Made by a program: the position numbers and the translations under genes
Assembly: GCA_910579725.1 (NCBI GenBank)
Contig: CAJTUD010000088.1
Span: 1 to 8,879 of the forward strand
DNA: 8,879 bases
Direction of reading: 5' to 3'
Origin: an uncultured Oscillospiraceae bacterium
GTDB lineage: Bacteria; Bacillota; Clostridia; Oscillospirales; Oscillospiraceae
In this document: positions 1 through 5,843 of the stretch, in pieces
How positions within the stretch are numbered: the first letter of the stretch is position 1
How the letters are laid out: each line of letters begins with the position of its first letter
The notes under the pieces: generated by a model
The model's input: the letters and a program-made list of their open reading frames with translations, nothing else
The model's database searches: none
Told to the model about the DNA's origin: nothing

Positions 1-1
1 G

Positions 2-286
2 AGCGAGATCGAAAAGCTGCTGGACACGCTGACGGGTGCGACCCCGGTGCTGATCTCCTACGCCAACGCCAAGATTGAGGAATTGGACAGCCGCCGTCAG
101 GCCCTTGCCAGCGAGATTGCCAAGTTGACTGCCGAAGCGGTGTCCCCGGAGCAGATTGACACGATTTCCAACTACCTGGACGATTGGGAGAATGTCAGCT
201 TTGAGGACAAGCAGCAGGTGGTGGATTTGATGATTACCGTCATTCGCGCCACCAGCGAGAAGCTGCAAATTGAGTGGAAAATCTGA
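2..286 (+). CDS. Large serine recombinase, C-terminal fragment (5' end outside window)
   Basis: The reading frame is open from the window edge (first full codon at 2) to the TGA at 284-286, giving the last 94 residues of a protein whose start is outside. The segment is charged and helical in character, with a likely coiled coil over roughly the first half (ISYANAKIEELDSRR, then ALASEIAKLTAEA). It ends in the pattern FEDKQQVVDLMI...LQIEWKI, which I recognise as the extreme C-terminus of large serine recombinases of clostridial conjugative or integrative elements. In that family the catalytic serine domain is N-terminal and the C-terminal part recognises the att sites and holds the coiled coil; none of the catalytic part is visible here. 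Such genes commonly sit at the end of their element, and this one stops only 14 bp before the convergent ABC transporter gene, suggesting an element boundary nearby. Family assignment rests on recalled similarity of the tail. Confidence 0.8.
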   Translation, partial: SEIEKLLDTLTGATPVLISYANAKIEELDSRRQALASEIAKLTAEAVSPEQIDTISNYLDDWENVSFEDKQQVVDLMITVIRATSEKLQIEWKI

Positions 287-303
287 CGGCGGGCATACCG
301 TCA
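284..303. repeat. Small dyad spanning two convergent stop codons
   Basis: TGACGG at 284-289 and CCGTCA at 298-303 are exact inverted copies separated by 8 bases. The outer three bases of each arm are the stop codons of the recombinase gene (+) and of the ABC ATPase gene (-). There is no T-run on either side, so a terminator is only weakly supported. Because it lies where a recombinase gene ends, it could also be part of an attachment or crossover region; that is inference. Confidence 0.4.
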
Positions 304-1065
304 GGCTATTATCGTTTTATGCCCTTGTCCATTGTAGTTCTCTGTACGTACCATGATGTCCTCCAGTGTCAGCGGCCCCGGATCCTCCGGCGTCCGGAGA
401 TGCTGGAAGGAGGCCAGAAAAGAGGACGTCTCCCCGCTGGCCAGGATTTTTCCGTCCTTGATATAGGTGATGCTGCCGGCACACTTCTCCAGATCGGAGG
501 TGATATGGGTGGAGAAAAGGATGCTCCTGTTTCCGTCCTTCACCAACGCCCGGAAGAGAGTGAGCAGCTCGTCCCGGCTGACGGGGTCCAGTCCGCTGGT
601 GGGCTCGTCGAAGAGGAACAGCTCCGCCTGATGGGACAGCGCCAGGGCGATCAGGTACTTCACCCTCATCCCAGCAGACAGATCCCGGACCCGCTTGTTC
701 GGGCTGATGCCGAATTCCTCCATATACCGGTGATAGGCGTCCTGGTCCCAGTCCGGATAGAACCGGCGGGTGACGGCGGTAACGGCACTGACACGCTTGT
801 CCAGGTAGAAATCGATACCCCCTGGCACCACACCCATTTTCCGCTTGCACTCCTGTTCCCGCTCCGGGAAGGGCAGGCCCAGAATTTCAATCCGTCCGCC
901 GTCGGGAGGGACGAGATTCAGGATGGACTTCAGCGTGGTGCTTTTCCCGGCGCCGTTTTTGCCGATGAGCCCCATGATCCCACCCCGCTCCAAAGTAAAG
1001 GACACGCCGCTCAGGGTGAAATCCGGATATCGTTTCGTCAGGTTTTCCACCTGCAAGGCATTCAT
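301..1065 (-). CDS. ABC transporter ATP-binding protein (YtrB/BcrA-like)
   Basis: This 254-residue protein is a cytoplasmic ATPase subunit of an ABC-2-type exporter. Visible motifs in order: Walker A GKNGAGKST (35-43), signature LSAGM (129-133), Walker B LFLFDEPTSGLDP (149-161, catalytic Glu154) and H-loop STHI (His187). The usual Q-loop glutamine is missing: the region reads MGVVPGGIDFY (77-87), as is common in this regulator-linked subfamily. The tail TLEDIMV is also typical of it. At 254 residues it is shorter than many relatives (about 285), mainly between the H-loop and the tail. ATG at 1063-1065 is preceded by AGAGGAGGA (1072-1080) and overlaps the regulator stop by 4 bp (ATGA), so the two genes are translationally coupled. 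The cognate permease, normally the next gene, is absent; the recombinase gene lies there instead. Substrate is unknown; drug or peptide export or envelope stress is typical of the group. Confidence 0.9.
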   Translation of the reverse strand: MNALQVENLTKRYPDFTLSGVSFTLERGGIMGLIGKNGAGKSTTLKSILNLVPPDGGRIEILGLPFPEREQECKRKMGVVPGGIDFYLDKRVSAVTAVTRRFYPDWDQDAYHRYMEEFGISPNKRVRDLSAGMRVKYLIALALSHQAELFLFDEPTSGLDPVSRDELLTLFRALVKDGNRSILFSTHITSDLEKCAGSITYIKDGKILASGETSSFLASFQHLRTPEDPGPLTLEDIMVRTENYNGQGHKTIIA

Positions 1066-1517
1066 TCGCCATCCTCCTCTCGTTCCTGTTGAACCTGATT
1101 GGCCAGCTCCAGCAGGTTGGTAAAGAACCGGGCTGGCACCAAGGCGATGCCCGCTGTGCCGGGATTGGTATCTCCCAGCACCACCAGGGTTTCGCCGCGG
1201 TTCAGATTGAAAATTTCTCTGGCTCGCTTGAGGATGACGATTTGTCCCCGCTCTCCCATCTGTGCCACGCCGAAGACATGCTTCCCCCGCGGAGGCGGAG
1301 AGATGCTGCCCGCCTTCTGTTCAAAGTGGAGCAGATCGTCCAGGGAAACCCCGTACAATCCAGCCAAAGCGTCGCAGTGGAGAACATCCGGCGTGGTTTC
1401 CCCGGCCTCCCATTTTGCCAGCGCCTGCCGGGTGACACCCACGGCCTCCGCCGCCTTTTCCTGGCTGAGGCCCGAGGCCCGGCGGAGTGCGAAGAGATTT
1501 TTTGTCAGATTGCTCAT
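1062..1517 (-). CDS. XRE-type HTH regulator with C-terminal AbrB-like domain
   Basis: The 151-residue protein starts with a Cro/C1-type helix-turn-helix: LRRASGLSQEKAAEAVGVTRQALAKWEAGET (about 11-41), including the typical SQEKAAEAVGVTRQALAKWE helices. After a proline/glycine linker (73-78) follows HVFGVAQMGERGQIVILKRAREIF (80-103) and RGETLVVLGD (107-116), which matches the swapped-hairpin AbrB/MazE/SpoVT fold. The protein therefore appears to hold two DNA-binding modules. I chose ATG at 1515-1517 because AGAAAGGA (1527-1534) lies 9 bases upstream. An in-frame ATG at 1542-1544 sits where transcription from the promoter at 1550-1577 should begin and has no ribosome binding site. It is first in a two-gene operon and probably controls it, perhaps in response to the compound the transporter handles; that role is inferred from position. 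Confidence 0.85.
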   Translation of the reverse strand: MSNLTKNLFALRRASGLSQEKAAEAVGVTRQALAKWEAGETTPDVLHCDALAGLYGVSLDDLLHFEQKAGSISPPPRGKHVFGVAQMGERGQIVILKRAREIFNLNRGETLVVLGDTNPGTAGIALVPARFFTNLLELANQVQQEREEDGE

Positions 1518-1549
1518 ATCGCGCGGTCCTTTCTGATTTGTCATACTTC

Positions 1550-1577
1550 ATTATACCAGTGTTTTCAGCTGTTTCAA
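1550..1577 (-). promoter_or_regulatory. Promoter of the regulator-ABC operon
   Basis: On the minus strand TTGAAA (1572-1577) and a perfect TATAAT (1550-1555) are 16 bases apart. TGG directly precedes the -10, giving an extended -10 element. Transcription should begin near 1543, which rules out the upstream ATG at 1542-1544 as start of the regulator. Confidence 0.75.
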
Positions 1578-1664
1578 CCAACAAAAGGCGACAATTTAAG
1601 TTTGTTTTTGTTGCGTCCCCTTCGCTTCTCTGCCGGTACCTGCTGCCTGTACACAGTCAACGCA

Positions 1665-1692
1665 ATTGAAAAGCGCAAATGCGCTTTTCAAT
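1665..1692. repeat. Perfect 13-bp palindrome (hairpin)
   Basis: ATTGAAAAGCGCA (1665-1677) and TGCGCTTTTCAAT (1680-1692) are exact reverse complements with only AA between them. The core A4-GCGC...GCGC-T4 resembles a short bidirectional terminator, but it lies more than 100 bp from any stop codon. It may instead be a dispersed palindromic element or a dimer operator. The symmetry is certain; the function is unknown. Confidence 0.6.
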
Positions 1693-1713
1693 CAATGGAC
1701 CATAGGCCCATTG
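1693..1713. repeat. Second dyad abutting the palindrome
   Basis: CAATGG (1693-1698) and CCATTG (1708-1713) are inverted copies. After one A/C mismatch the pairing resumes with CC/GG around an ATA centre, so the stem is 6 + 2 bp. It begins on the base following the 13-bp palindrome, giving two hairpins in tandem, a layout seen in REP/BIME-like elements. Function unknown. Confidence 0.4.
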
Positions 1714-1787
1714 GCGCACTGTACGTGCCTTGGCGTTTTCCTATGCAGTTTTCAGCGCAAGCCGCTTCGGCAATAGCCTGCAAAGCA

Positions 1788-1849
1788 TTTTTTGATATGC
1801 AGAAGCCCCGGCGCCTGTAAGCGCCGGGGCTTCTGCGGTATCGTTTTTT
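1788..1849. terminator. Long GC-rich hairpin downstream of apt-like gene
   Basis: A perfect 16-bp stem (1799-1814 with 1821-1836) has the 6-base loop CTGTAA. It is extended by GATA (1794-1797) pairing with TATC (1839-1842) across a small internal loop. On the plus strand a run of six T follows at 1844-1849, a textbook intrinsic terminator for rightward transcription. It starts 7 bases after the minus-strand apt-like stop, where a terminator for that gene is expected, but read on the minus strand the stem is followed by A-residues (complement of T-run 1788-1793), not U. I keep it unstranded. Confidence 0.65.
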
Positions 1850-2409
1850 CAGCCCTTGACGGTGCCGTCGGCATTGAAGACGGGCAGGGGGGCCAGATAA
1901 GTGATGTCCTTCCGGGGCAGGGCGTCGCCCTCGGCCAGTACGGCGGCGCGGCCGGCGACGGAGCCGCCGGCGGTGTTCACCAGCTCCTCCAGGGCGTGGA
2001 GGCTTTCGCCGGTGGAAATCACATCGTCCACAATGAGGATGCGCTTCCTCCGGATCAGGGCGCAGTCATCCGCCCCCAGGAAAAGGTCCTGCTGGCGCAG
2101 GGTAGTGATGGAGCGGACGGAGACGTGGATGGGATCGGGCATGTAGACCTTGGACCCCTTCCGGGCAATGAAATACTTTCCGGCCCCGGACTGACGGGCC
2201 ATCTCGTGGATCAGAGGGATGGACTTTGCCTCGGCGGTCAGCATATAGTCGTAGCTGTCTGCGGGGATCACGTCCAGAAGGGCCTTCGCGCAGGCGACGG
2301 TGAGCTCGGCGTCACCGAACATGATGAACGCGCCAATGTAGAGGTCGTCGCTGACCTTGCAGAGCGGGAGCTGCCGCTCCAGACCGGCGACTTTCATTGT
2401 ATAAGTCAT
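1849..2409 (-). CDS. Apt-like purine phosphoribosyltransferase
   Basis: The 186-residue protein belongs to the type I phosphoribosyltransferases, which transfer ribose 5-phosphate from PRPP to a nucleobase in purine salvage in the cytosol. The PRPP-binding loop is plain: ILIVDDVISTGES at 124-136, with the paired acidic residues Asp128 and Asp129. TAEAKSIPLIHEMA (58-71) and FIARKG (80-85) resemble the base-side loop and the RK region of adenine/xanthine phosphoribosyltransferases. Length fits the family. ATG at 2407-2409 is supported by AAAAGGAGG seven bases upstream; a second ATG four codons in lacks a site. The gene is monocistronic, divergent from the glycine operon, with its own promoter at 2442-2469. 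Relatives of this form are generally annotated adenine phosphoribosyltransferase, but the base specificity cannot be read from the sequence, so I give no symbol. It could also have a regulatory or xanthine-directed role. Confidence 0.85.
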   Translation of the reverse strand: MTYTMKVAGLERQLPLCKVSDDLYIGAFIMFGDAELTVACAKALLDVIPADSYDYMLTAEAKSIPLIHEMARQSGAGKYFIARKGSKVYMPDPIHVSVRSITTLRQQDLFLGADDCALIRRKRILIVDDVISTGESLHALEELVNTAGGSVAGRAAVLAEGDALPRKDITYLAPLPVFNADGTVKG

Positions 2410-2441
2410 AAGGGGGCCTCCTTTTTGTTTTTCCGTTTTCT

Positions 2442-2469
2442 ATTATAGCTTTTGTGCGGGAAAAGTCAA
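2442..2469 (-). promoter_or_regulatory. Promoter of the apt-like gene
   Basis: On the minus strand TTGACT (2464-2469) and a perfect TATAAT (2442-2447) are separated by 16 bases, 32 bases before the ATG. The transcript leader would be short, about 25 nt, with the AAAAGGAGG site inside it. No operator dyad is obvious. Confidence 0.75.
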
Positions 2470-2598
2470 GCGGCGGCGAAATCTTTGCGGTTTTCCGTGA
2501 TGCCGTTTTGCGGCGGATGCCTTTCGTCAAATTTACTGGATTCGGACTCGAAAAATTGGAGGATACGCCAAAATTCTCCAGGTTCGACGGATCTTTCC

Positions 2599-2627
2599 TT
2601 GACACCCGGGGGCCGCGCTGGTATCTT
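2599..2627 (+). promoter_or_regulatory. Promoter of the glycine operon
   Basis: A perfect -35 TTGACA (2599-2604) is followed after 17 bases by TATCTT (2622-2627) with an upstream TGG, that is an extended -10. Transcription should start near 2634, about 40 bases before the first riboswitch stem. It points away from the apt-like promoter, about 130 bp distant. Confidence 0.7.
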
Positions 2628-2670
2628 TGATTGTAGAAAAGAGCGCGGGCTCTGACAACTGCATAGGCGG

Positions 2671-2859
2671 ATGAACGATCCAGGAGAGACCGGGCCCCGG
2701 AGGCCCGGCGCCGAAGGAGCAATGCCATACTCTCTCAGGCAGCGGGGACTGGATCGGGACGAAATCTGGAAAGCGCCGGGACAGTCTGCCCCAAGGCGCG
2801 CCGGCGGGGCAACCGCGGCCAGCACAGGCCGCGCGGAATCTCTCAGGTCAAACAACAGA
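2671..2859 (+). promoter_or_regulatory. Tandem glycine riboswitch (two aptamers)
   Basis: This leader RNA binds glycine and controls the glycine cleavage genes. Aptamer 1: an 8-bp closing stem CGATCCAG (2676-2683) with CTGGATCG (2749-2756), GAGAG (2684-2688) pairing with CTCTC (2732-2736), a hairpin CCGGGCC/GGCCCGG (2690-2696/2702-2708), the signature CCGAAGGAGCAA (2711-2722) and CTCTCAGG (2732-2739). Aptamer 2: closing stem TCTG (2765-2768) with CAGA (2856-2859), a hairpin CGCGGCC/GGCCGCG (2814-2820/2827-2833) and CTCTCAGGT (2840-2848). Aptamer 2 differs from consensus: GAAAG (2769-2773) instead of GAGAG, leaving an A/C mismatch, and CCGGCGGGGCAA (2801-2812) where CCGAAGGGGCAA is usual. The linker GGGACGAAA (2756-2764) is typical. 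Glycine riboswitches upstream of gcv genes usually turn expression on when glycine is high. The identification is strong from motif order and position before gcvT. Confidence 0.92.
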
Positions 2860-2893
2860 GGCGCGGCAAGGCTTTGCTGCGCCCTGTTTTTTT
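2860..2893 (+). terminator. Riboswitch-controlled intrinsic terminator
   Basis: GGCGCGGCAA (2860-2869) pairs with TTGCTGCGCC (2874-2883), a 10-bp stem with one G/U pair and a GGCT loop, followed after three bases by seven T (2887-2893). It starts on the base after the closing stem of aptamer 2, so folding of the aptamer and of the terminator can compete. This is the expression platform: the choice made here decides whether polymerase reaches gcvT. Confidence 0.88.
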
Positions 2894-3036
2894 GCCGGTC
2901 CTGTTTCCTGTATTCTGACAAAGCACCGCCGGATGAATCCCTGCGCCGGTCTCCGCACCATGGTTTGCGTGGCCGGTTCTCAGGTATTCCGGCTATATCA
3001 AGCGGTTTCCTAAATTTTTCTGGGAGGACAGCCAAT

Positions 3037-5685
3037 ATGAGTGATCTCAAGCGTACCCAGCTCTACGACGTCCATGTGGCGGCGGGGGCGGTCATGGTGG
3101 ACTTCGGCGGATGGGAGATGCCCATCAAGTACCCCACCGACATTGTGGCGGAGCATTTGTATACCCGCCACGCATGCAGTCTGTTCGACGTGTCCCATAT
3201 GGGGCGCATTCTGGTGGAGGGCCCGGAGATGGTTCCCTTCCTCCAGCATGTGCTCAGCAGCAATGTCATGTCGCTGGACCTGAACCAGGCCCAGTACGCC
3301 ATCATTCCCAACGAAAACGGCGGGGCGGTGGACGACGCCTACCTGTACCGGTTCGAGGAGGACCGGTATCTGCTGGTGGTCAACGCCGCCAATACCGAAA
3401 AGGATCTGGCTCATCTTCAGGAGCAGATCCGGCGTTTTGACGCGAAGATGACCGTTGTCACCGCCGACTGGGCCGCTATCGCCGTTCAGGGGCCCAGAGC
3501 CAAGGAGATATTGCAGGTTCTCTCCGGCGGAGAGGCCCTCACCGAGCCGGTAAAGAACGCGCTGAACACTCTGCAATTTGAGGGGCGCACCGTCCGGGTG
3601 GCCAAGACCGGCTACACCGGCGAGCCCATCGGCTATGAGGTATATATTGAGAGCGGGGAAGCCGCCTGGCTGTGGAACCGCCTTGTGGAGCTGGGAGCCA
3701 GGCCCGCCGGTCTGGGAGCCCGGGATACCTGCCGTCTGGAAGCGTGCCTGCCGCTGTACGGCCATGAGATGGGCGAGGATCCGGAGGGGAGGGAGATTCC
3801 TGTTTTTGCTGTGCCTCTGGCCAAGTTTGCCGTCAGCTTCTCCCCACAGAAGGGCGATTTCATTGGCCGGGAACCTCTGGCGAAGCAGTACGGTGTTTTT
3901 CAGCGGATCATGAACCGGGATTTCTCTGATCTGACCGGTCTGCCCCGGCGCATTCTGCCCATCACGCTGCTGGACAAGGGCGTGATCCGGGCGGGAATGT
4001 CCGTTTATAAGGGAGAGAAGCTCATCGGCTATGTCACCAGCGGCACCATGGTGCCCTACTACCGCCACGAGGGCGAGGGCCTGAGCACCGTGATTCTGGA
4101 GGAAACCGCCAAGCGGTCCATTGGCCTTGCCATTGTGGACAGTGACACCCTGGAGGACGACGAGGTCCAGGTGGACGTCCGGGGCCGCCGTCTCCGGGCC
4201 GTGATCCCTCCCTATCACATGCGGGTGGATGCGCCGCCCTTTGCTCGTCCCATTCTTTACCGCCCTGAGGAAGAAGAGGCAGCTCCCGCTTCCGGCGGCC
4301 GCGGACCCAAGGCCCTGGCGCTCATCGGCCGGGCCATGGAGAACCATGTCTGGCGGCAGGAGAAGTGCGTGAACCTGATTCCTTCGGAAATGACGCCCTC
4401 CCGGGCGGTGCGGCTGCTGTGCGCCAGCGATCCCTCCTTCCGCTACGCGGAGCACAAGAAGGTCAAGAGCTTCTATGATGCGGACGTGTTTTACTACCAG
4501 GGCACAGAGTTCATCGACGAGGTGGAACAGCTGCTGGTGGAGGAGATGAAGGACTTCATGGGCTGCGCGGAGGTGGAGACCCGGTGCGTCAGCGGCCAGA
4601 TGTCCAACACCTGCGTATTTTCCGCCCTGATGGACTGGAAGAACCGGCTCAACCGCAAGTGCGACCCCAAACGGCTGGGCTATATCATGAACAACCATAT
4701 CATCAAGGGCGGACACCTCTCCGCCCAACCCATGGGTGCTCTGCACGACTATATCGCCGTTGACCCTGTCACCGAGCGCCATGCTCTGGTGAATTTCCCG
4801 GTTCTGAAGGACAACATTTACAAGATCGACGTGGAGGAGACCAAAAAGGCCATCGACCAGTACCGGCCGGAGTTCATCATCTTTGGCAAGAGCATGGTGC
4901 TTCACAAAGAGCCTGTGGCCGCCATCCGGAAGTATGTGGACGATATGGGCCTGCAAACCACCATCATGTACGATATGGCCCACGTACTGGGGCTTATTGG
5001 CGACCACTTCCAGAAGCCCTTCCAGGAGGGGGCGGAAATCGTCACCGGTTCCACCCACAAGACCTTCTTCGGTCCCCAGAGGGGCATTGTGGGCGTCAAT
5101 TACAAAAAGGGGGAGCTGAAGTATGGCCTGTGGGAGACCATTGAAACCCGGGCTTTCCCCGGCAGCGTTTCCAACCACCATCTGGGTACCCAGCTGGGGC
5201 TGCTGATGGCCGCCTATGAGATGAACCAGTTCAAGGACGAGTACCAGCGGGCGGTGGTATCCAACGCCAAGAGCTTTGCCAGAAGCCTGAAGGCCGCCGG
5301 TCTGAACGTAGCTGGCGATCCGGCAAACGATTATACGGAGACACATCAGGTAATCGTCAACGTGGGCTATGGCATTGGGCCCGACATCGCCATGCGTCTG
5401 GAACGGAACAACATCATCTGCAACTATCAGGCCACGCCCGAGGAGGAGGGCTTCACCGCCTCCGGCGCGCTGCGTATGGGTGTCAACGAGATGACCCGCT
5501 TCGGCTTCGGCCCCGCCGAGTTCGACAAGCTGGCTCAGATCATGGCCGACTGCATTCTCCGGGGCAAAGAGGTCAAAGAGGACATTGAAGCCCTCCGCGC
5601 CGGATACACCGAAATGAGGTACTGCTTCAGCGAGGGCCAGGCTGCGGATGCGCTGAACGAACTGGCGCGGAAATCCGGAATCTGA
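3037..5685 (+). CDS. GcvT-serine hydroxymethyltransferase fusion protein
   Basis: An 882-residue cytosolic protein of two enzymes. Residues 1 to about 400 are the T-protein of the glycine cleavage system, which releases ammonia from aminomethyl-lipoyl GcvH and forms 5,10-methylene-tetrahydrofolate. Visible: FGGWEMP near the start, LFDVSHMGR, GGAVDDAYLY (acidic Asp99/Asp100, matching the catalytic Asp region), KTGYTGE and GLGARDTCRLEACLPLYGHEM (225-245). A Glu/Ala/Pro-rich linker (about 410-424) follows. Residues about 425-882 are a PLP-dependent SHMT: NLIPSEMTPS, Glu472 of RYAEH, Tyr486/Tyr487 of FYYQG, DMAHVLGL (Asp646, His649), the PLP lysine Lys675 in TGSTHKTFFGP, and Arg813 in SGALRMG. 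All main catalytic residues are present in both halves, so both should be active. The start ATG has GGGAGG nine bases upstream. There is no stop or frameshift between the halves. First gene of the operon, under the glycine riboswitch; equivalent to gcvT plus glyA. Confidence 0.93.
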   Translation: MSDLKRTQLYDVHVAAGAVMVDFGGWEMPIKYPTDIVAEHLYTRHACSLFDVSHMGRILVEGPEMVPFLQHVLSSNVMSLDLNQAQYAIIPNENGGAVDDAYLYRFEEDRYLLVVNAANTEKDLAHLQEQIRRFDAKMTVVTADWAAIAVQGPRAKEILQVLSGGEALTEPVKNALNTLQFEGRTVRVAKTGYTGEPIGYEVYIESGEAAWLWNRLVELGARPAGLGARDTCRLEACLPLYGHEMGEDPEGREIPVFAVPLAKFAVSFSPQKGDFIGREPLAKQYGVFQRIMNRDFSDLTGLPRRILPITLLDKGVIRAGMSVYKGEKLIGYVTSGTMVPYYRHEGEGLSTVILEETAKRSIGLAIVDSDTLEDDEVQVDVRGRRLRAVIPPYHMRVDAPPFARPILYRPEEEEAAPASGGRGPKALALIGRAMENHVWRQEKCVNLIPSEMTPSRAVRLLCASDPSFRYAEHKKVKSFYDADVFYYQGTEFIDEVEQLLVEEMKDFMGCAEVETRCVSGQMSNTCVFSALMDWKNRLNRKCDPKRLGYIMNNHIIKGGHLSAQPMGALHDYIAVDPVTERHALVNFPVLKDNIYKIDVEETKKAIDQYRPEFIIFGKSMVLHKEPVAAIRKYVDDMGLQTTIMYDMAHVLGLIGDHFQKPFQEGAEIVTGSTHKTFFGPQRGIVGVNYKKGELKYGLWETIETRAFPGSVSNHHLGTQLGLLMAAYEMNQFKDEYQRAVVSNAKSFARSLKAAGLNVAGDPANDYTETHQVIVNVGYGIGPDIAMRLERNNIICNYQATPEEEGFTASGALRMGVNEMTRFGFGPAEFDKLAQIMADCILRGKEVKEDIEALRAGYTEMRYCFSEGQAADALNELARKSGI

Positions 5686-5779
5686 CAGAGGATTACGGCA
5701 TACCTCCTTTTTCTTAAAGGCTGAAGGCATCAGAGTTCCGCGCGCCATCTGCTGCACGAAAAGCGCGCAGGTCTTCCAA

Positions 5780-5808
5780 TTGACGCGGCTGTGCGGGGAT
5801 GCTATGCT
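5780..5808 (+). promoter_or_regulatory. Probable promoter of the hydrolase gene
   Basis: TTGACG (5780-5785) and TATGCT (5803-5808) are 17 bases apart, five and four matches to consensus. Transcription would start near 5815, about 30 bases before the hydrolase ATG. It could also feed gcvH, gcvPA and gcvPB independently of the riboswitch. Confidence 0.55.
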
Positions 5809-5843
5809 TTCCATGCAATTCAGCAAAAAAAGAGGACAATTGT

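Larger units (their letters stand above)
1518..1848. other. Intergenic region without a convincing gene
   Basis: No reading frame here has both a plausible start signal and recognisable protein sequence. The region holds the minus-strand promoter of the regulator (1550-1577), a perfect palindrome (1665-1692) with a second dyad directly after it (1693-1713), and a strong GC hairpin between T-runs (1788-1849). I see no tRNA, no riboswitch motif and no clear plus-strand promoter. Confidence 0.6.

Noticed and set aside
274..1092. A 272-codon plus-strand frame opposite the ABC ATPase
   Set aside because: The opposite strand encodes an ATPase with all main motifs; this frame has no similarity that I recognise.
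1518..1544. Upstream ATG at 1542-1544 for the regulator
   Set aside because: It coincides with the predicted transcription start and has no ribosome binding site, while ATG 1515-1517 has AGAAAGGA at good spacing.
2940..2990. Imperfect dyad around CCATGG in the gcvT leader
   Set aside because: Two 4-bp segments with an internal loop are too weak to call a regulatory structure.
2671..3036. In-frame N-terminal extension of the GcvT-SHMT protein starting at 2671
   Set aside because: The stretch is the glycine riboswitch and its terminator, its translation resembles no protein, and a good ribosome binding site precedes ATG 3037, where GcvT similarity begins.
5740..5768. GCGCGC arms (5740-5745 and 5763-5768) as terminator of the fusion gene
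   Set aside because: The stem is only 6 bp with a 17-base loop and no T-run, so it is expected by chance in GC-rich DNA.
3010..5826. A 938-codon open frame antisense to the fusion gene
   Set aside because: It mirrors the GC-rich codon bias of the real gene. The translation has no recognisable family and no start signal.
5799..5843. Upstream ATG at 5799 for the hydrolase
   Set aside because: It overlaps the promoter-like -10 region and lacks a ribosome binding site; ATG 5844 has AGAGGA and the family start.
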